From contig USRS01000002.1 of assembly GCA_900557165.1 (NCBI GenBank), forward strand, positions 23,095 to 87,094: a stretch of 64,000 nucleotides of DNA, read 5' to 3'. The notes below the pieces were generated by a model that worked only from the letters and a program-made list of their open reading frames with translations, was not told where the DNA came from and did no database searches. How positions within the stretch are numbered: position 1 is the stretch's first letter; the number at the start of each line of letters is the position of its first letter. Made by a program: the position numbers and the translations under genes. This document shows positions 1-8,630 of this stretch, piece by piece. This DNA is from an uncultured Clostridium sp. GTDB lineage: Bacteria > Bacillota > Clostridia > Peptostreptococcales > Peptostreptococcaceae.

Positions 1-1944
1 GAAGATGTTCAAAGAATAATAGGTGAACAGGGGAAATTAACAGATGAAATAATTAAAAATTTAGCTAAAGCCAATACACTTCAAGAAGTTGAAGATATTT
101 ATGCTCCTTTTAAACAAAAGAAAAGAACAAGAGCCACTATAGCTAAAGAAAAAGGTTTAGAAAACTTAGCTTTATTAATTTTAGATAAAAATATTTATGA
201 TATAAATAAAGAAGCAGAACAATTTATAAATGAAGAAAAAAATATTTTATCAGTAGAAGATGCCCTTAAAGGAGCTAACGATATAATTGCTGAGATAATT
301 TCGGATAATGCTCAAATTAGAAAATATATAAGAGAAAATGCTTTAAAATATGGTGTTATAGTAACTAAAAATGCTAAAGATGAAAAATCTGTTTATGACA
401 TGTATTATGATTTTAGTGAAAGAGTAAGTAATATGGCTTCACACAGAGTTCTTGCTATAAACAGAGGAGAAAAAGAAGAATTTTTAAAAGTTAAGTTAGA
501 AATAGATAATGATAGAATGTTAAAATACATAGAAAATCAATATATAAATAAGGATAACTTTAAAAACAAAGATATATTAGTTGCAGCCATAGAAGATGCC
601 TATAAAAGACTTATTTTCCCTGCGATAGAAAGAGAAGTTAGAAATCATCTAACTGAATTAGCACAAGAAAGAGCAATTAATGTATTTGGTGAAAATATAA
701 AAAATCTACTTTTACAGCCACCACTAAAAGGAAAAGTAGTAATGGGATTTGACCCAGGATATGTTAATGGATGTAAAATAGCAGTTGTAGATGCAAGTGG
801 TAAATTTTTAGATGAAGCGATAGTATATCCACATAAACCACAAAGTAAAACTGAACAAGCTAAAAAGATTTTAAAGAAATTAATAGAAACTTATAAAATA
901 GATGTTATAGCAATTGGTAATGGAACTGCATCTAGGGAATCAGAAACTTTAATTTCTGAATTAATAAAAGAGTTAGGTGTAAATACTCAATATATTATTG
1001 TTAATGAAGCAGGAGCATCAATTTATTCAGCATCAGAATTGGCAGCAGAAGAGCATCCAGATATAAATGTATCTATTAGAGGTGCAATTTCCATAGGAAG
1101 AAGACTTCAAGATCCTTTGGCAGAACTTGTAAAAATAGATCCAGAAAGTATAGGTGTTGGTCAATATCAACATGATTTAAATAAAAAAAGATTAAAAGAA
1201 GTTTTAGATGGTGTAGTTGAAGACTCTGTAAATAAAGTAGGACTTGATTTAAATACAGCATCTCATTCACTACTTGAACATATAGCAGGAGTGAGTAAAA
1301 CTGTAGCTAAAAATATAATTGTTTACAGAGAAGAAAATGGACCATTTAAATCTAGAAATGAACTTAAAAAAGTAAAAAGATTAGGACCTTCAGCATTTGT
1401 ACAATGTGCTGGATTTATGAGAATAGAAAATGGGAAAAATCCACTTGATAATACGGGAGTTCATCCAGAAAGTTATGATATTTGCAAAAAAATGTTAGAA
1501 ATTTTGGGGTATTCTTTAGATGATGTAAAAAACAAAAATATATCTGATATAGATGAAAGAATAGAAAATATAGGTTTAAAAAATCTAAGTGAAAAACTTA
1601 ATGTAGGTGAAGTCACTTTAAAAGATATAATATTAGAAATTAAAAAACCGGGAAGAGATCCTAGAGAAGAAGATGGAATGAAACCTATACTTAGAACAGA
1701 TGTATTAAAAATAGAAGACATAAAAGAAGGCATGACATTAAAAGGAACGGTAAGAAATGTTGTAGATTTTGGAGTATTTGTTGATATAGGAATAAAAAAT
1801 GATGGATTAGTTCATAAATCACAAATTAGTAATAAGTTTGTAAAAGATCCTATGGAAATTTGCTCAGTAGGGGATATAATAGATGTTAAAGTAATTGGAA
1901 TAGATTTAGAAAAACAAAGAGTTTCTTTATCTATGAAAATTTAA
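1..1944 (+). CDS. tex: Tex family RNA-binding transcription accessory protein (5' end outside window)
   Basis: The reading frame is open from base 1, so the 647 codons seen are the C-terminal part of a protein usually a little over 700 residues long. The first ATG in frame (position 400) lies inside the conserved helical region and is not the true start. Visible domains: the Tex N-terminal helical region; a YqgF/RNase H-like domain beginning near visible residue 246 with the motif VVMGFDPG; a helix-hairpin-helix region (LLEHIAGVSKTVAKNI and the later KRLGPSAFVQCAGFMRI); and a C-terminal S1 RNA-binding domain from about residue 573 (GTVRNVVDFGVFVDIG). Tex proteins bind nucleic acid and associate with transcription. 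The amidohydrolase gene starts 16 bases downstream and may be cotranscribed. The family call is secure; the precise role is not. Confidence 0.95.
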   Translation, partial: EDVQRIIGEQGKLTDEIIKNLAKANTLQEVEDIYAPFKQKKRTRATIAKEKGLENLALLILDKNIYDINKEAEQFINEEKNILSVEDALKGANDIIAEIISDNAQIRKYIRENALKYGVIVTKNAKDEKSVYDMYYDFSERVSNMASHRVLAINRGEKEEFLKVKLEIDNDRMLKYIENQYINKDNFKNKDILVAAIEDAYKRLIFPAIEREVRNHLTELAQERAINVFGENIKNLLLQPPLKGKVVMGFDPGYVNGCKIAVVDASGKFLDEAIVYPHKPQSKTEQAKKILKKLIETYKIDVIAIGNGTASRESETLISELIKELGVNTQYIIVNEAGASIYSASELAAEEHPDINVSIRGAISIGRRLQDPLAELVKIDPESIGVGQYQHDLNKKRLKEVLDGVVEDSVNKVGLDLNTASHSLLEHIAGVSKTVAKNIIVYREENGPFKSRNELKKVKRLGPSAFVQCAGFMRIENGKNPLDNTGVHPESYDICKKMLEILGYSLDDVKNKNISDIDERIENIGLKNLSEKLNVGEVTLKDIILEIKKPGRDPREEDGMKPILRTDVLKIEDIKEGMTLKGTVRNVVDFGVFVDIGIKNDGLVHKSQISNKFVKDPMEICSVGDIIDVKVIGIDLEKQRVSLSMKI

Positions 1945-1960
1945 TAATGGAGGGGAATCA

Positions 1961-3133
1961 GTGATATTCATAAAAAATGGTACAGTAAATACAGTTACAA
2001 AAGGAATAATAAATAGCAATATTCTTATAGAAAATAAAAAAATAATTGAAATAGGTAATGAAATTGTAGCTCCTTTAGATGCAACAGTAATTGATGCAAA
2101 GGGATGTTTAGTACTTCCTGGTTTTATAGATGCTCATACACATTTAGGTCTTTGGGAAGATGGAATGGGAGCAGAAGGAGCTGATGGTAATGAACAAACA
2201 GATCCTGTAACTCCTCATTTAAATCCTATTGATGGAATAAATCCAATGGATAGAAATTTTACAGAAGCAGTTGAAGGTGGAATTACATCAGTTTGTACAA
2301 CACCAGGAAGTGCTAATGTTATGGGGGGACAATGTATAGCCATAAAAACTTTTGGTAAACGTATAGATAAAATGATAATAAAAAATCCAGTAGCGGCTAA
2401 AATAGCTTTTGGAGAAAATCCTAAAGGTGTTTATGGAAATGATGATAAAACACCACAAACAAGGATGGCAATAGCTGCATTAATTAGAGAAAATTTAAAG
2501 AAGGCTAAAGAATATTTAGATCAAATTGAAAAAAGTGAATTTGAAGAAGATGGTGAAAATAAGCCAGAGTATGATATTAAATATGAAAGCTTAATACCTG
2601 TATTAAAAAGAGAAATACCTTTAAAAGCACATGCACATAGGGCAGATGATATGTTTACAGCAATAAGAATAGCAAAAGAATTTAATTTAAAATTAACATT
2701 AGATCACTGCACAGAAGGGCATTTAGTTGTTGATGAATTAATTGATGAAGGATATCCAATGATAGTTGGACCATCAATGACTGAAAGATCAAAAATTGAA
2801 CTTCGAAACTTAACTTTTGAAACAGCAGGCATATTATCAAATTCTGGATCAGATATTTGTTTAATGACAGACCATCCAGTTATACCTATTCAATATTTAC
2901 CTATATGTGCTGGTATAGCAATTAAATATGGCATGAAACAAGAAAAAGCATTGGAAGCAATAACAATAAATCCGGCCAAAGTATTAGGAATTGAAGATAG
3001 AGTTGGGTCAATTGAAGTTGGAAAAGATGCGGATATAGTAATATGGGATAATAATCCTTTTGAAATAAATAGTCATGTATTATATACAATAATAGATGGA
3101 AAAATAGTATATAAAAATAAAAATTTAATATAA
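1961..3133 (+). CDS. Amidohydrolase family protein (imidazolonepropionase-like)
   Basis: A 390-residue metal-dependent hydrolase of the amidohydrolase superfamily. The N-terminal beta-sandwich leads into the metal-binding HxH motif in FIDAHTHLG, followed by histidines in KAHAHRADD and LDHCTEGH and a late aspartate in LMTDHPV. Near the C-terminus, INPAKVLGIEDRVGSIEVGK is the usual closing segment in which the barrel returns to the sandwich. The start is GTG at 1961, with GGAGGGG 5-10 bases upstream. Relatives act on cyclic amides or are annotated as imidazolonepropionase-like, but no hut genes are nearby, so the substrate is unknown. It follows tex closely; a weak hairpin at 3142-3162 may end the transcript. 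Confidence 0.85.
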   Translation: MIFIKNGTVNTVTKGIINSNILIENKKIIEIGNEIVAPLDATVIDAKGCLVLPGFIDAHTHLGLWEDGMGAEGADGNEQTDPVTPHLNPIDGINPMDRNFTEAVEGGITSVCTTPGSANVMGGQCIAIKTFGKRIDKMIIKNPVAAKIAFGENPKGVYGNDDKTPQTRMAIAALIRENLKKAKEYLDQIEKSEFEEDGENKPEYDIKYESLIPVLKREIPLKAHAHRADDMFTAIRIAKEFNLKLTLDHCTEGHLVVDELIDEGYPMIVGPSMTERSKIELRNLTFETAGILSNSGSDICLMTDHPVIPIQYLPICAGIAIKYGMKQEKALEAITINPAKVLGIEDRVGSIEVGKDADIVIWDNNPFEINSHVLYTIIDGKIVYKNKNLI

Positions 3134-3168
3134 ATATATAGCTTTATTTTGTTAAAATAAAGACTATA

Positions 3169-3197
3169 TTGACATAATATATTAACTGAATTATTAT
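3169..3197 (+). promoter_or_regulatory. Sigma-A promoter for ribU leader
   Basis: TTGACA at 3169-3174, 17-base spacer, TATTAT at 3192-3197. Transcription would begin about 25 bases before the FMN aptamer. Confidence 0.75.
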
Positions 3198-3230
3198 GTA
3201 TATTGTAAAGAGAAATTAAAAAAACAGAAG

Positions 3231-3345
3231 ATCTTCGGGGCAGGGTGAGATTCCCTACCGGCGGTTATAGCCCGCGAGCTACTAAATGTAGCATGATTTG
3301 GTGAGATTCCAAAGCCGACAGTATAGTCTGGATGAGAGAAGAGAA
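3231..3345 (+). ncRNA. FMN riboswitch (RFN element)
   Basis: The RFN consensus blocks are present in order: ATCTTCGGGGCAGGGTGA, then ATTCCCTACCGGCGG, AGCCCGCGAGC, GATTTGGTGAGATTCC, AAAGCCGACAGTATAGTCTGGATG and GAGAGAAGA (each block abbreviated where long). It sits between a strong promoter and ribU and is followed by an intrinsic terminator, so FMN should switch off transcription of the riboflavin transporter. Confidence 0.97.
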
Positions 3346-3381
3346 TTATGATATATAGCATAATCCGTTTTGAATATTCAT

Positions 3382-3414
3382 AAAACTCGAAGGTTGAAGT
3401 CTTCGAGTTTTTTT
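3382..3414 (+). terminator. Riboswitch-controlled terminator before ribU
   Basis: AAAACTCGAAG and CTTCGAGTTTT form an 11-bp stem with a short loop and a T-run, 40 bases before ribU. It is the expression-platform terminator of the FMN riboswitch. Confidence 0.9.
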
Positions 3415-3454
3415 AATTTCCCAATGAAAATATTTAAAATTTGGAGGTTATATT

Positions 3455-4063
3455 ATGCAAAATACAGTTAGAAAACCAAAATTATTATCTACTAAAACTA
3501 TAGCAAAGGTGGGTATATTATCAGCAATAGCTTATGTACTTATGTTTATATCAGTACCATTACCAATATTTCCGTCATTTTTAAAAATAGACTTATCTGA
3601 TATACCAGCAATATTTGGTGGGATGTCATTAGGACCTATGGCAGGATTAGCTATAGTTATAATTAAAAACTTTCTTCAAGGAATTACAGCAACTACAACT
3701 GGTGGAGTTGGAGAATTTGCAAATATAGTAATTGGTGGTTCTTATGTATTGATTATATGTTTCTTTTATAAAAAATTAAAGAACACTAATGGTGTGATAA
3801 TTGGCGGATTATTAGGTATTGTAACCATGACGATTATGGGGTGTATAATGAATTATTATATTATGATGCCTTTATATGCAACAGTTTATGGTATGCCTTT
3901 AGATGCAATAATTCAAATGGGAACAGTATTAAATCCAAAAGTGACAGACTTATTTACATTTGTAATATGGATGATAGCACCATTTAATATATTAAAAGCA
4001 TTGATAATGACAATAGTGACATTACCACTATTTAAAAAGGTGGAAAAAGTACTAACTAAATAA
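3455..4063 (+). CDS. ribU: ECF transporter S component, riboflavin (RibU)
   Basis: A 202-residue, six-helix membrane protein. It is the substrate-binding subunit of an energy-coupling-factor transporter that works with the shared EcfT/EcfA module encoded elsewhere. The N-terminal segment KTIAKVGILSAIAYVLMF and the FPSFLKIDLSDIPAIFGG block are typical of RibU. The FMN riboswitch directly upstream supports riboflavin as the substrate. The start is supported by TTTGGAGGT about 10 bases before the ATG. The gene is alone in its transcription unit and is followed by a bidirectional terminator. Confidence 0.95.
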   Translation: MQNTVRKPKLLSTKTIAKVGILSAIAYVLMFISVPLPIFPSFLKIDLSDIPAIFGGMSLGPMAGLAIVIIKNFLQGITATTTGGVGEFANIVIGGSYVLIICFFYKKLKNTNGVIIGGLLGIVTMTIMGCIMNYYIMMPLYATVYGMPLDAIIQMGTVLNPKVTDLFTFVIWMIAPFNILKALIMTIVTLPLFKKVEKVLTK

Positions 4064-4096
4064 TATTTAGTTATATATAATAAATTTTATATGAAT

Positions 4097-4126
4097 AAAA
4101 AAGAGAGCTTTTAAGCTCTCTTTTTT
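4097..4126. terminator. Bidirectional terminator between ribU and amt
   Basis: AAGAGAGCTT pairs with AAGCTCTCTT, with A6 before and T6 after, so it can act on both convergent transcripts. The last bases overlap the amt stop codon. Confidence 0.9.
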
Positions 4127-5330
4127 ATTCATAATCACTAAAACTTTCACCGAAGAAAGCTTTGTCCAAACCTGATTGTTGTATTTCAGGACTTACAAAT
4201 ATGGAACCTATTTTATCTGATATCCAAAATACTATATAAGTTACAATTATAGAATAAACAATAACTAATACACTTCCCATTAACTGAATTAGAAATTGAT
4301 CTATACCAGGTGTAATTCTATTTACGATAGGATTTGCAAATATACCTATACAAAGGGTACCTATAAATCCACCCATACCATGAACACCCCAAACATCTAA
4401 GGCATCATCAAGTCGTTTCCATTTATGTTCAAATTCAACACAATAGAAACAAACAAGTCCAGCGATAGCACCGATAACAAAAGCGCTAATTGGAGTTATA
4501 TACCCTGATGCAGGAGTAACTGTTGCTAATCCTGCCACAGTGCCTACTATTAACTCTAAAAATGAAAAAGTTTTATTTTTGATATAATATAAGATAGTCC
4601 AAACAATCATACTTGAAGAAGCAGCCATAGCTGTATTTGTAAAAACTATAGCAGCTGTTTCAGCAGCAGCTAGAGATCCACCTGCATTAAATCCAAACCA
4701 ACCAAAAAGTAAAATAGCAGCTCCGATAACAACAAATCCTAAATGGAAAGGACCTTTTTCATTTGGATAAGCCCTCCTTCCTAAATATGCTAATCCACCT
4801 AAACAACCAAAACCAGATGTTATATGAATTACAGTACCACCAGCATAGTCAACAAATCCTAACTTAGCAAGGAATCCACCACCCCAGACCCAATGTGCCA
4901 CAGGGAAATAAACTAGTATCATCCATAAAATAACTATTTTAATCCATCCCATCATGTTAAGTCTATTAGCATAAGCACCAGTCATTAAAGGTGCTGTTAT
5001 AATAGCAAACATTAACTGATACATAAAAAACATTATAAATGGTATATCAGGACCATATTTGAGATTTGTGAAAAAAGTTATATCATTAAATAAAAAATAG
5101 TCTAATGGATTGCCTATAACACCTCCAATATCAGTACCAAAAACTAAACTAAATCCACAAAATATCCAAAGTATTGTAACAATACCTAATGATATAAAAG
5201 ATTGATACATAATAGTTAAAGAATTTTTTCTTTCAACTAATCCACCATAAAAAATTGCCAGTCCAGGAGTCATAATTAAAACTAGGACTGTAGACACAAT
5301 CATAAATGCAACGTCACCATGAATAATCAT
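4125..5330 (-). CDS. amt: Ammonium transporter (Amt/AmtB family)
   Basis: A 401-residue polytopic protein with about eleven membrane helices that conducts NH3/NH4+ across the cytoplasmic membrane. Family hallmarks: TPGLAIFYGGLVERKN near the N-terminus, the pore histidine motifs DYAGGTVIHITSG and DVWGVHGMGGFIG, and AAETAAIVFTNTAMAASS. No glnK/PII gene is adjacent, unlike the common amtB-glnK arrangement. It lies convergent to ribU and divergent from the tsaE operon, with 237 bases between amt and tsaE. Confidence 0.96.
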   Translation of the reverse strand: MIIHGDVAFMIVSTVLVLIMTPGLAIFYGGLVERKNSLTIMYQSFISLGIVTILWIFCGFSLVFGTDIGGVIGNPLDYFLFNDITFFTNLKYGPDIPFIMFFMYQLMFAIITAPLMTGAYANRLNMMGWIKIVILWMILVYFPVAHWVWGGGFLAKLGFVDYAGGTVIHITSGFGCLGGLAYLGRRAYPNEKGPFHLGFVVIGAAILLFGWFGFNAGGSLAAAETAAIVFTNTAMAASSSMIVWTILYYIKNKTFSFLELIVGTVAGLATVTPASGYITPISAFVIGAIAGLVCFYCVEFEHKWKRLDDALDVWGVHGMGGFIGTLCIGIFANPIVNRITPGIDQFLIQLMGSVLVIVYSIIVTYIVFWISDKIGSIFVSPEIQQSGLDKAFFGESFSDYE

Positions 5331-5567
5331 TTTGTATCTCCTTCCAGTTTATATTACATAGTTTTGCATATTTTTATAAAATTTATGTAAATATTAATAG
5401 AATTTAATGATATGTATGGAAAGTCTTTATTATAAATGAAGGTTATTATATAATAATATCTAGTTGCGTAATGAAGAAATGACTAAAAAATATATTGAAT
5501 TGACAATAATAATAAGTAAGATAAAAATCAAAGAAACATAAATAAAGGATTTTAATGGTGATATAAA

Positions 5568-6020
5568 ATGAAAAAAATTTATTTAGATAAAGAAGAGAAA
5601 ACAAGAGAAATAGGTGAAAAGCTTGGTAAATTACTTTTTCCTGGAAGTGTAATTTGTTTAATAGGAGATTTAGGTGCGGGAAAAACTACGATGACACAAA
5701 GTTTAGCTAGATCTTTAGATGTAGATGATTATATTACAAGTCCAACATTTACCATAGTAAATGAATATGAAGGTCGTATGCCTCTATATCATTTTGATGT
5801 TTATAGAATCGGATGTAGTGAAGAAATGTATGATATCGGATTTGATGAATATATAGATTCACAAGGTGTTTGTATAATAGAATGGGCAAATATCATAGAA
5901 GATATTTTACCAGAGGAATATCTAAAAATAGAACTATTATACAAAGAAACTGGAAGAGAAATGATTTTAACACCATTTGGACAAAAATACGAAGAAATAG
6001 TTGAGGAGTTGACTAAATAA
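5568..6020 (+). CDS. tsaE: tRNA threonylcarbamoyladenosine biosynthesis ATPase TsaE
   Basis: A 150-residue P-loop ATPase with Walker A GDLGAGKTT near residue 38 and the family segment SPTFTIVNEYEG followed by LYHFDVYR. TsaE cycles the TsaB-TsaD complex that makes N6-threonylcarbamoyladenosine (t6A) at position 37 of ANN-decoding tRNAs. It is first in a tight operon: its TAA overlaps the ATG of tsaB by one base. TsaC/YwlC, the other enzyme of the pathway, is not in the window. Confidence 0.96.
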   Translation: MKKIYLDKEEKTREIGEKLGKLLFPGSVICLIGDLGAGKTTMTQSLARSLDVDDYITSPTFTIVNEYEGRMPLYHFDVYRIGCSEEMYDIGFDEYIDSQGVCIIEWANIIEDILPEEYLKIELLYKETGREMILTPFGQKYEEIVEELTK

Positions 6021-6736
6021 TGAAGATATTAGGAATAGATACTTCTACAATGGCTGCCAATGTGGCAGTTTTAGAAGATGATAAATTAATTTGTGAATAT
6101 ACTATAAATACTAAAAAAACTCATTCTCAAAAATTAATGCCTATGATAGAAAATATGTTAAAGCTTAGTGATTTAGATATTAAGGAAATAGATGCAATAG
6201 CTATATGCGTAGGACCAGGTTCTTTTACAGGACTTAGAATAGGTATGGCAACTGCAAAAGCTATGGCTCATGTGAATAATATACCTCTTATAGGAGTTAA
6301 TTCCCTTGAGATATTAGGAGCAAATATGGACTTATGCAATAGAAATATATGCTCTATATTAGATGCACAAAGAAATCAAGTTTATATGAATAAATACATA
6401 TTAAAAGACTATAAAATTACAGAGTTAGAGGAAATTAGTATTAAAGCTATAGATGAGTTATTAGAAGAAATATCATCTAGTAATGAAGATTGGGTATTAG
6501 TTGGAGAAGCTGTTTACAAATATAAAGAAAAAATAGAAGAAATTTCAAATATTACAATACCATCACCAGCCAATAATATAACAAAAGCAAGTACCTTATG
6601 TTTCGTTGCGAGAGATAAGATGTTAGCAAATGATCAAGTTTATAATTGTTACAATATAAACCCAATGTATATTAGAAAATCTCAAGCTGAAGAACAATAT
6701 GAAGAAAAGCAAAAGAGGTTAAAAGATGGAAAATAA
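6020..6736 (+). CDS. tsaB: tRNA threonylcarbamoyladenosine biosynthesis protein TsaB
   Basis: A 238-residue ASKHA-fold protein that pairs with TsaD in t6A synthesis and is thought to be non-catalytic. It has the N-terminal phosphate-loop-like GIDTSTMAANVAV and the characteristic CVGPGSFTGLRIGMATAKA. It overlaps tsaE by 1 base and rimI by 11 bases, consistent with translational coupling. Confidence 0.96.
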   Translation: MKILGIDTSTMAANVAVLEDDKLICEYTINTKKTHSQKLMPMIENMLKLSDLDIKEIDAIAICVGPGSFTGLRIGMATAKAMAHVNNIPLIGVNSLEILGANMDLCNRNICSILDAQRNQVYMNKYILKDYKITELEEISIKAIDELLEEISSSNEDWVLVGEAVYKYKEKIEEISNITIPSPANNITKASTLCFVARDKMLANDQVYNCYNINPMYIRKSQAEEQYEEKQKRLKDGK

Positions 6737-7181
6737 TCTGATAATAAGACATATGACTAAAGATGATGTTGATGCAGTTTATAAAGTTGAAGAAAATTGT
6801 TTTACTGATCCTTGGTCAAAAGATTCAATTAGAAAAGAATTAAAAAATGATTTAGCTAGATATTTAGTGGCAGAAATTGATAATCAAATTGTTGGTTATG
6901 TAGGTGTTTGGTTTGTAGTAGATGAAGGTCATATTACAAATGTAGCTGTACATAGTGATTACAGGGAAAGAAAAATAGGAGATAAACTTGTAGATGAAAT
7001 GGTTAAATTATGCAAGGAAAATAATTTAGTAGCCATGACTTTAGAAGTTAGAACTTCAAATACAGTAGCACAAAATTTATACAGAAAATATGGATTTAAA
7101 ATGGCTGGTATCAGAAAAGAATATTATAGCGATAATAAAGAAGATGCCATCATAATGTGGAACCAGTTAAAAGAGGTGTAA
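6726..7181 (+). CDS. rimI: Ribosomal protein S18 alanine N-acetyltransferase RimI
   Basis: A 151-residue GNAT-fold acetyltransferase. The acetyl-CoA binding segment is HITNVAVHSDYRERKIGDKLV, followed by LEVRTSNTVAQNLYRKYGF. The start overlaps the end of tsaB. rimI between tsaB and tsaD is the common Firmicute order. The N-terminal S18 acetylation role is inferred from family and context; a different protein substrate is possible. Confidence 0.9.
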   Translation: MENNLIIRHMTKDDVDAVYKVEENCFTDPWSKDSIRKELKNDLARYLVAEIDNQIVGYVGVWFVVDEGHITNVAVHSDYRERKIGDKLVDEMVKLCKENNLVAMTLEVRTSNTVAQNLYRKYGFKMAGIRKEYYSDNKEDAIIMWNQLKEV

Positions 7182-7185
7182 ATAA

Positions 7186-8202
7186 ATGAAAGATATAATA
7201 ACATTATCTATGGAAAGTAGTTGTGATGAAACAGCAGTTGCCATTCTTAGAAACGGTAGAGAAGTATTGGCAAATGTGGTATCGACTCAAATAGAATTAC
7301 ATAAAAAATTTGGAGGAGTAGTGCCAGAAGTTGCTTCTAGAAAACATATAGAAAATATTGATGCAGTATTCCAAGAAGCTATAGATGAAGCAAATATAAA
7401 ATTAGAAGATATAGATCATATATCTGTTACATATGGTCCAGGACTTGTGGGAGCTTTACTTGTGGGACTTTCTTATGCAAAAGCATTGGCGTTTTCATTA
7501 AACAAGCCACTTGTTGGTGTTAATCATATGCAAGGGCATATTTGTGCGAATTATATTGAGCATAAAGATTTAAAACCACCTTTTATAACATTAGTTGTAT
7601 CAGGAGGTCATACTCACTTAGTAGAAGTAAAAAATTATAATAGTTATGAAATTTTAGGAAGAACAAGAGATGATGCATCTGGAGAAGCTTTTGATAAAAT
7701 AGCAAGAGCTATGGGGCTTGGATATCCTGGTGGACCAATAATAGACAAGCTTGCCAAAATAGGAGATAAAAATGCTATTGATTTTCCAAGAGCTTATATA
7801 GATGATTCTTATGATTTTAGTTTCAGTGGATTAAAATCAGCAGTGCTTAACTATTTGAATGGACAAAAAATGAAAAATAAAGAAATAGTAGTAGAAGATG
7901 TGGCAGCATCATTCCAAGAGGCTGTTGTTGAAGTTCTTGCTACAAAAGCTGTAAAAGCAGCTTTAGAAAAAAATTATAAAACTATAGCATTATCTGGAGG
8001 GGTTGCAGCTAACTCAGCACTTAGAGAAAAAATAAGTGAAATGGCAAAAGAACATAATATAGAAATTAAATACCCATCTTTATCATTATGTACAGATAAT
8101 GCAGCGATGATAGGATGTGCAGGATATTATAATTTTATAAATGGTAAAAGAGATGATATGTCTCTAAATGCAGTACCAAACTTAAAAATAGATGTAATAT
8201 AA
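7186..8202 (+). CDS. tsaD: tRNA N6-adenosine threonylcarbamoyltransferase TsaD
   Basis: A 338-residue enzyme that transfers the threonylcarbamoyl group to A37 of tRNA. Signature segments: [13 protein letters not shown] at the N-terminus, the metal-binding histidines in [22 protein letters not shown], and the C-terminal nucleotide-binding [13 protein letters not shown]. It begins 4 bases after rimI with AAAGAGGTG as ribosome-binding site. The length is normal for the family. Confidence 0.97.
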   Translation: MKDIITLSMESSCDETAVAILRNGREVLANVVSTQIELHKKFGGVVPEVASRKHIENIDAVFQEAIDEANIKLEDIDHISVTYGPGLVGALLVGLSYAKALAFSLNKPLVGVNHMQGHICANYIEHKDLKPPFITLVVSGGHTHLVEVKNYNSYEILGRTRDDASGEAFDKIARAMGLGYPGGPIIDKLAKIGDKNAIDFPRAYIDDSYDFSFSGLKSAVLNYLNGQKMKNKEIVVEDVAASFQEAVVEVLATKAVKAALEKNYKTIALSGGVAANSALREKISEMAKEHNIEIKYPSLSLCTDNAAMIGCAGYYNFINGKRDDMSLNAVPNLKIDVI

Positions 8203-8221
8203 GTAGGAGGACATTTTTAGT

Positions 8222-8566
8222 ATGAGTATTCAAAGATACGAAGGAAATGGAAGAATGAGTAAAGCAGTTGTATTTAATAATACAATTTACTTATGTGGTC
8301 AAACTTGTGGAGAAGGAGATATAAAAGAGCAAACAGCCGGTGTCTTAGCAAAAATTGAAGATTTATTAAATCAATATGGTTCAGATAAAGAGCATATATT
8401 ATCTATAACTGTATATGTAAAAGATATGAAAGATTTTGCTGATATGAACTCAGTTTACGATGCTTGGGTAGTAGATGGACATGAGCCAGCTAGAGCATGT
8501 GTGGAAGCTAAAATGGCAAGAGAACAATTATTAGTAGAAATGTCAGTTGTTGCAGCTGTAAAATAA
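8222..8566 (+). CDS. RidA (YjgF/YER057c/UK114) family protein
   Basis: A 114-residue member of the RidA superfamily, trimeric proteins that hydrolyse reactive enamine/imine intermediates. The conserved arginine that contacts the substrate carboxylate is in PARACVEA, and NTIYLCGQT is the usual early block. It is slightly shorter than archetypal RidA (about 125-130), so it may belong to another Rid subgroup. It follows tsaD by 19 bases and is probably the last gene of the t6A operon, ending at a strong terminator. Confidence 0.85.
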   Translation: MSIQRYEGNGRMSKAVVFNNTIYLCGQTCGEGDIKEQTAGVLAKIEDLLNQYGSDKEHILSITVYVKDMKDFADMNSVYDAWVVDGHEPARACVEAKMAREQLLVEMSVVAAVK

Positions 8567-8573
8567 ATTAAAT

Positions 8574-8621
8574 AAAAAGCAAGAATTTGAGTATTAATTT
8601 ACTCTTATTCTTGCTTTTTTT
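8574..8621. terminator. Terminator between the tsa-rid operon and the ABC-F gene
   Basis: AAAAAGCAAGAAT pairs with ATTCTTGCTTTTT, with an inner GAGTA/TACTC extension and a T-run. It can serve both convergent units. Confidence 0.88.
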
Positions 8622-8630
8622 AGTGAAGTT

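Noticed and set aside
400-1944. tex as a complete gene starting at the ATG at 400
   Set aside because: The frame is open back to base 1 and encodes conserved Tex sequence, so the gene begins outside the window.
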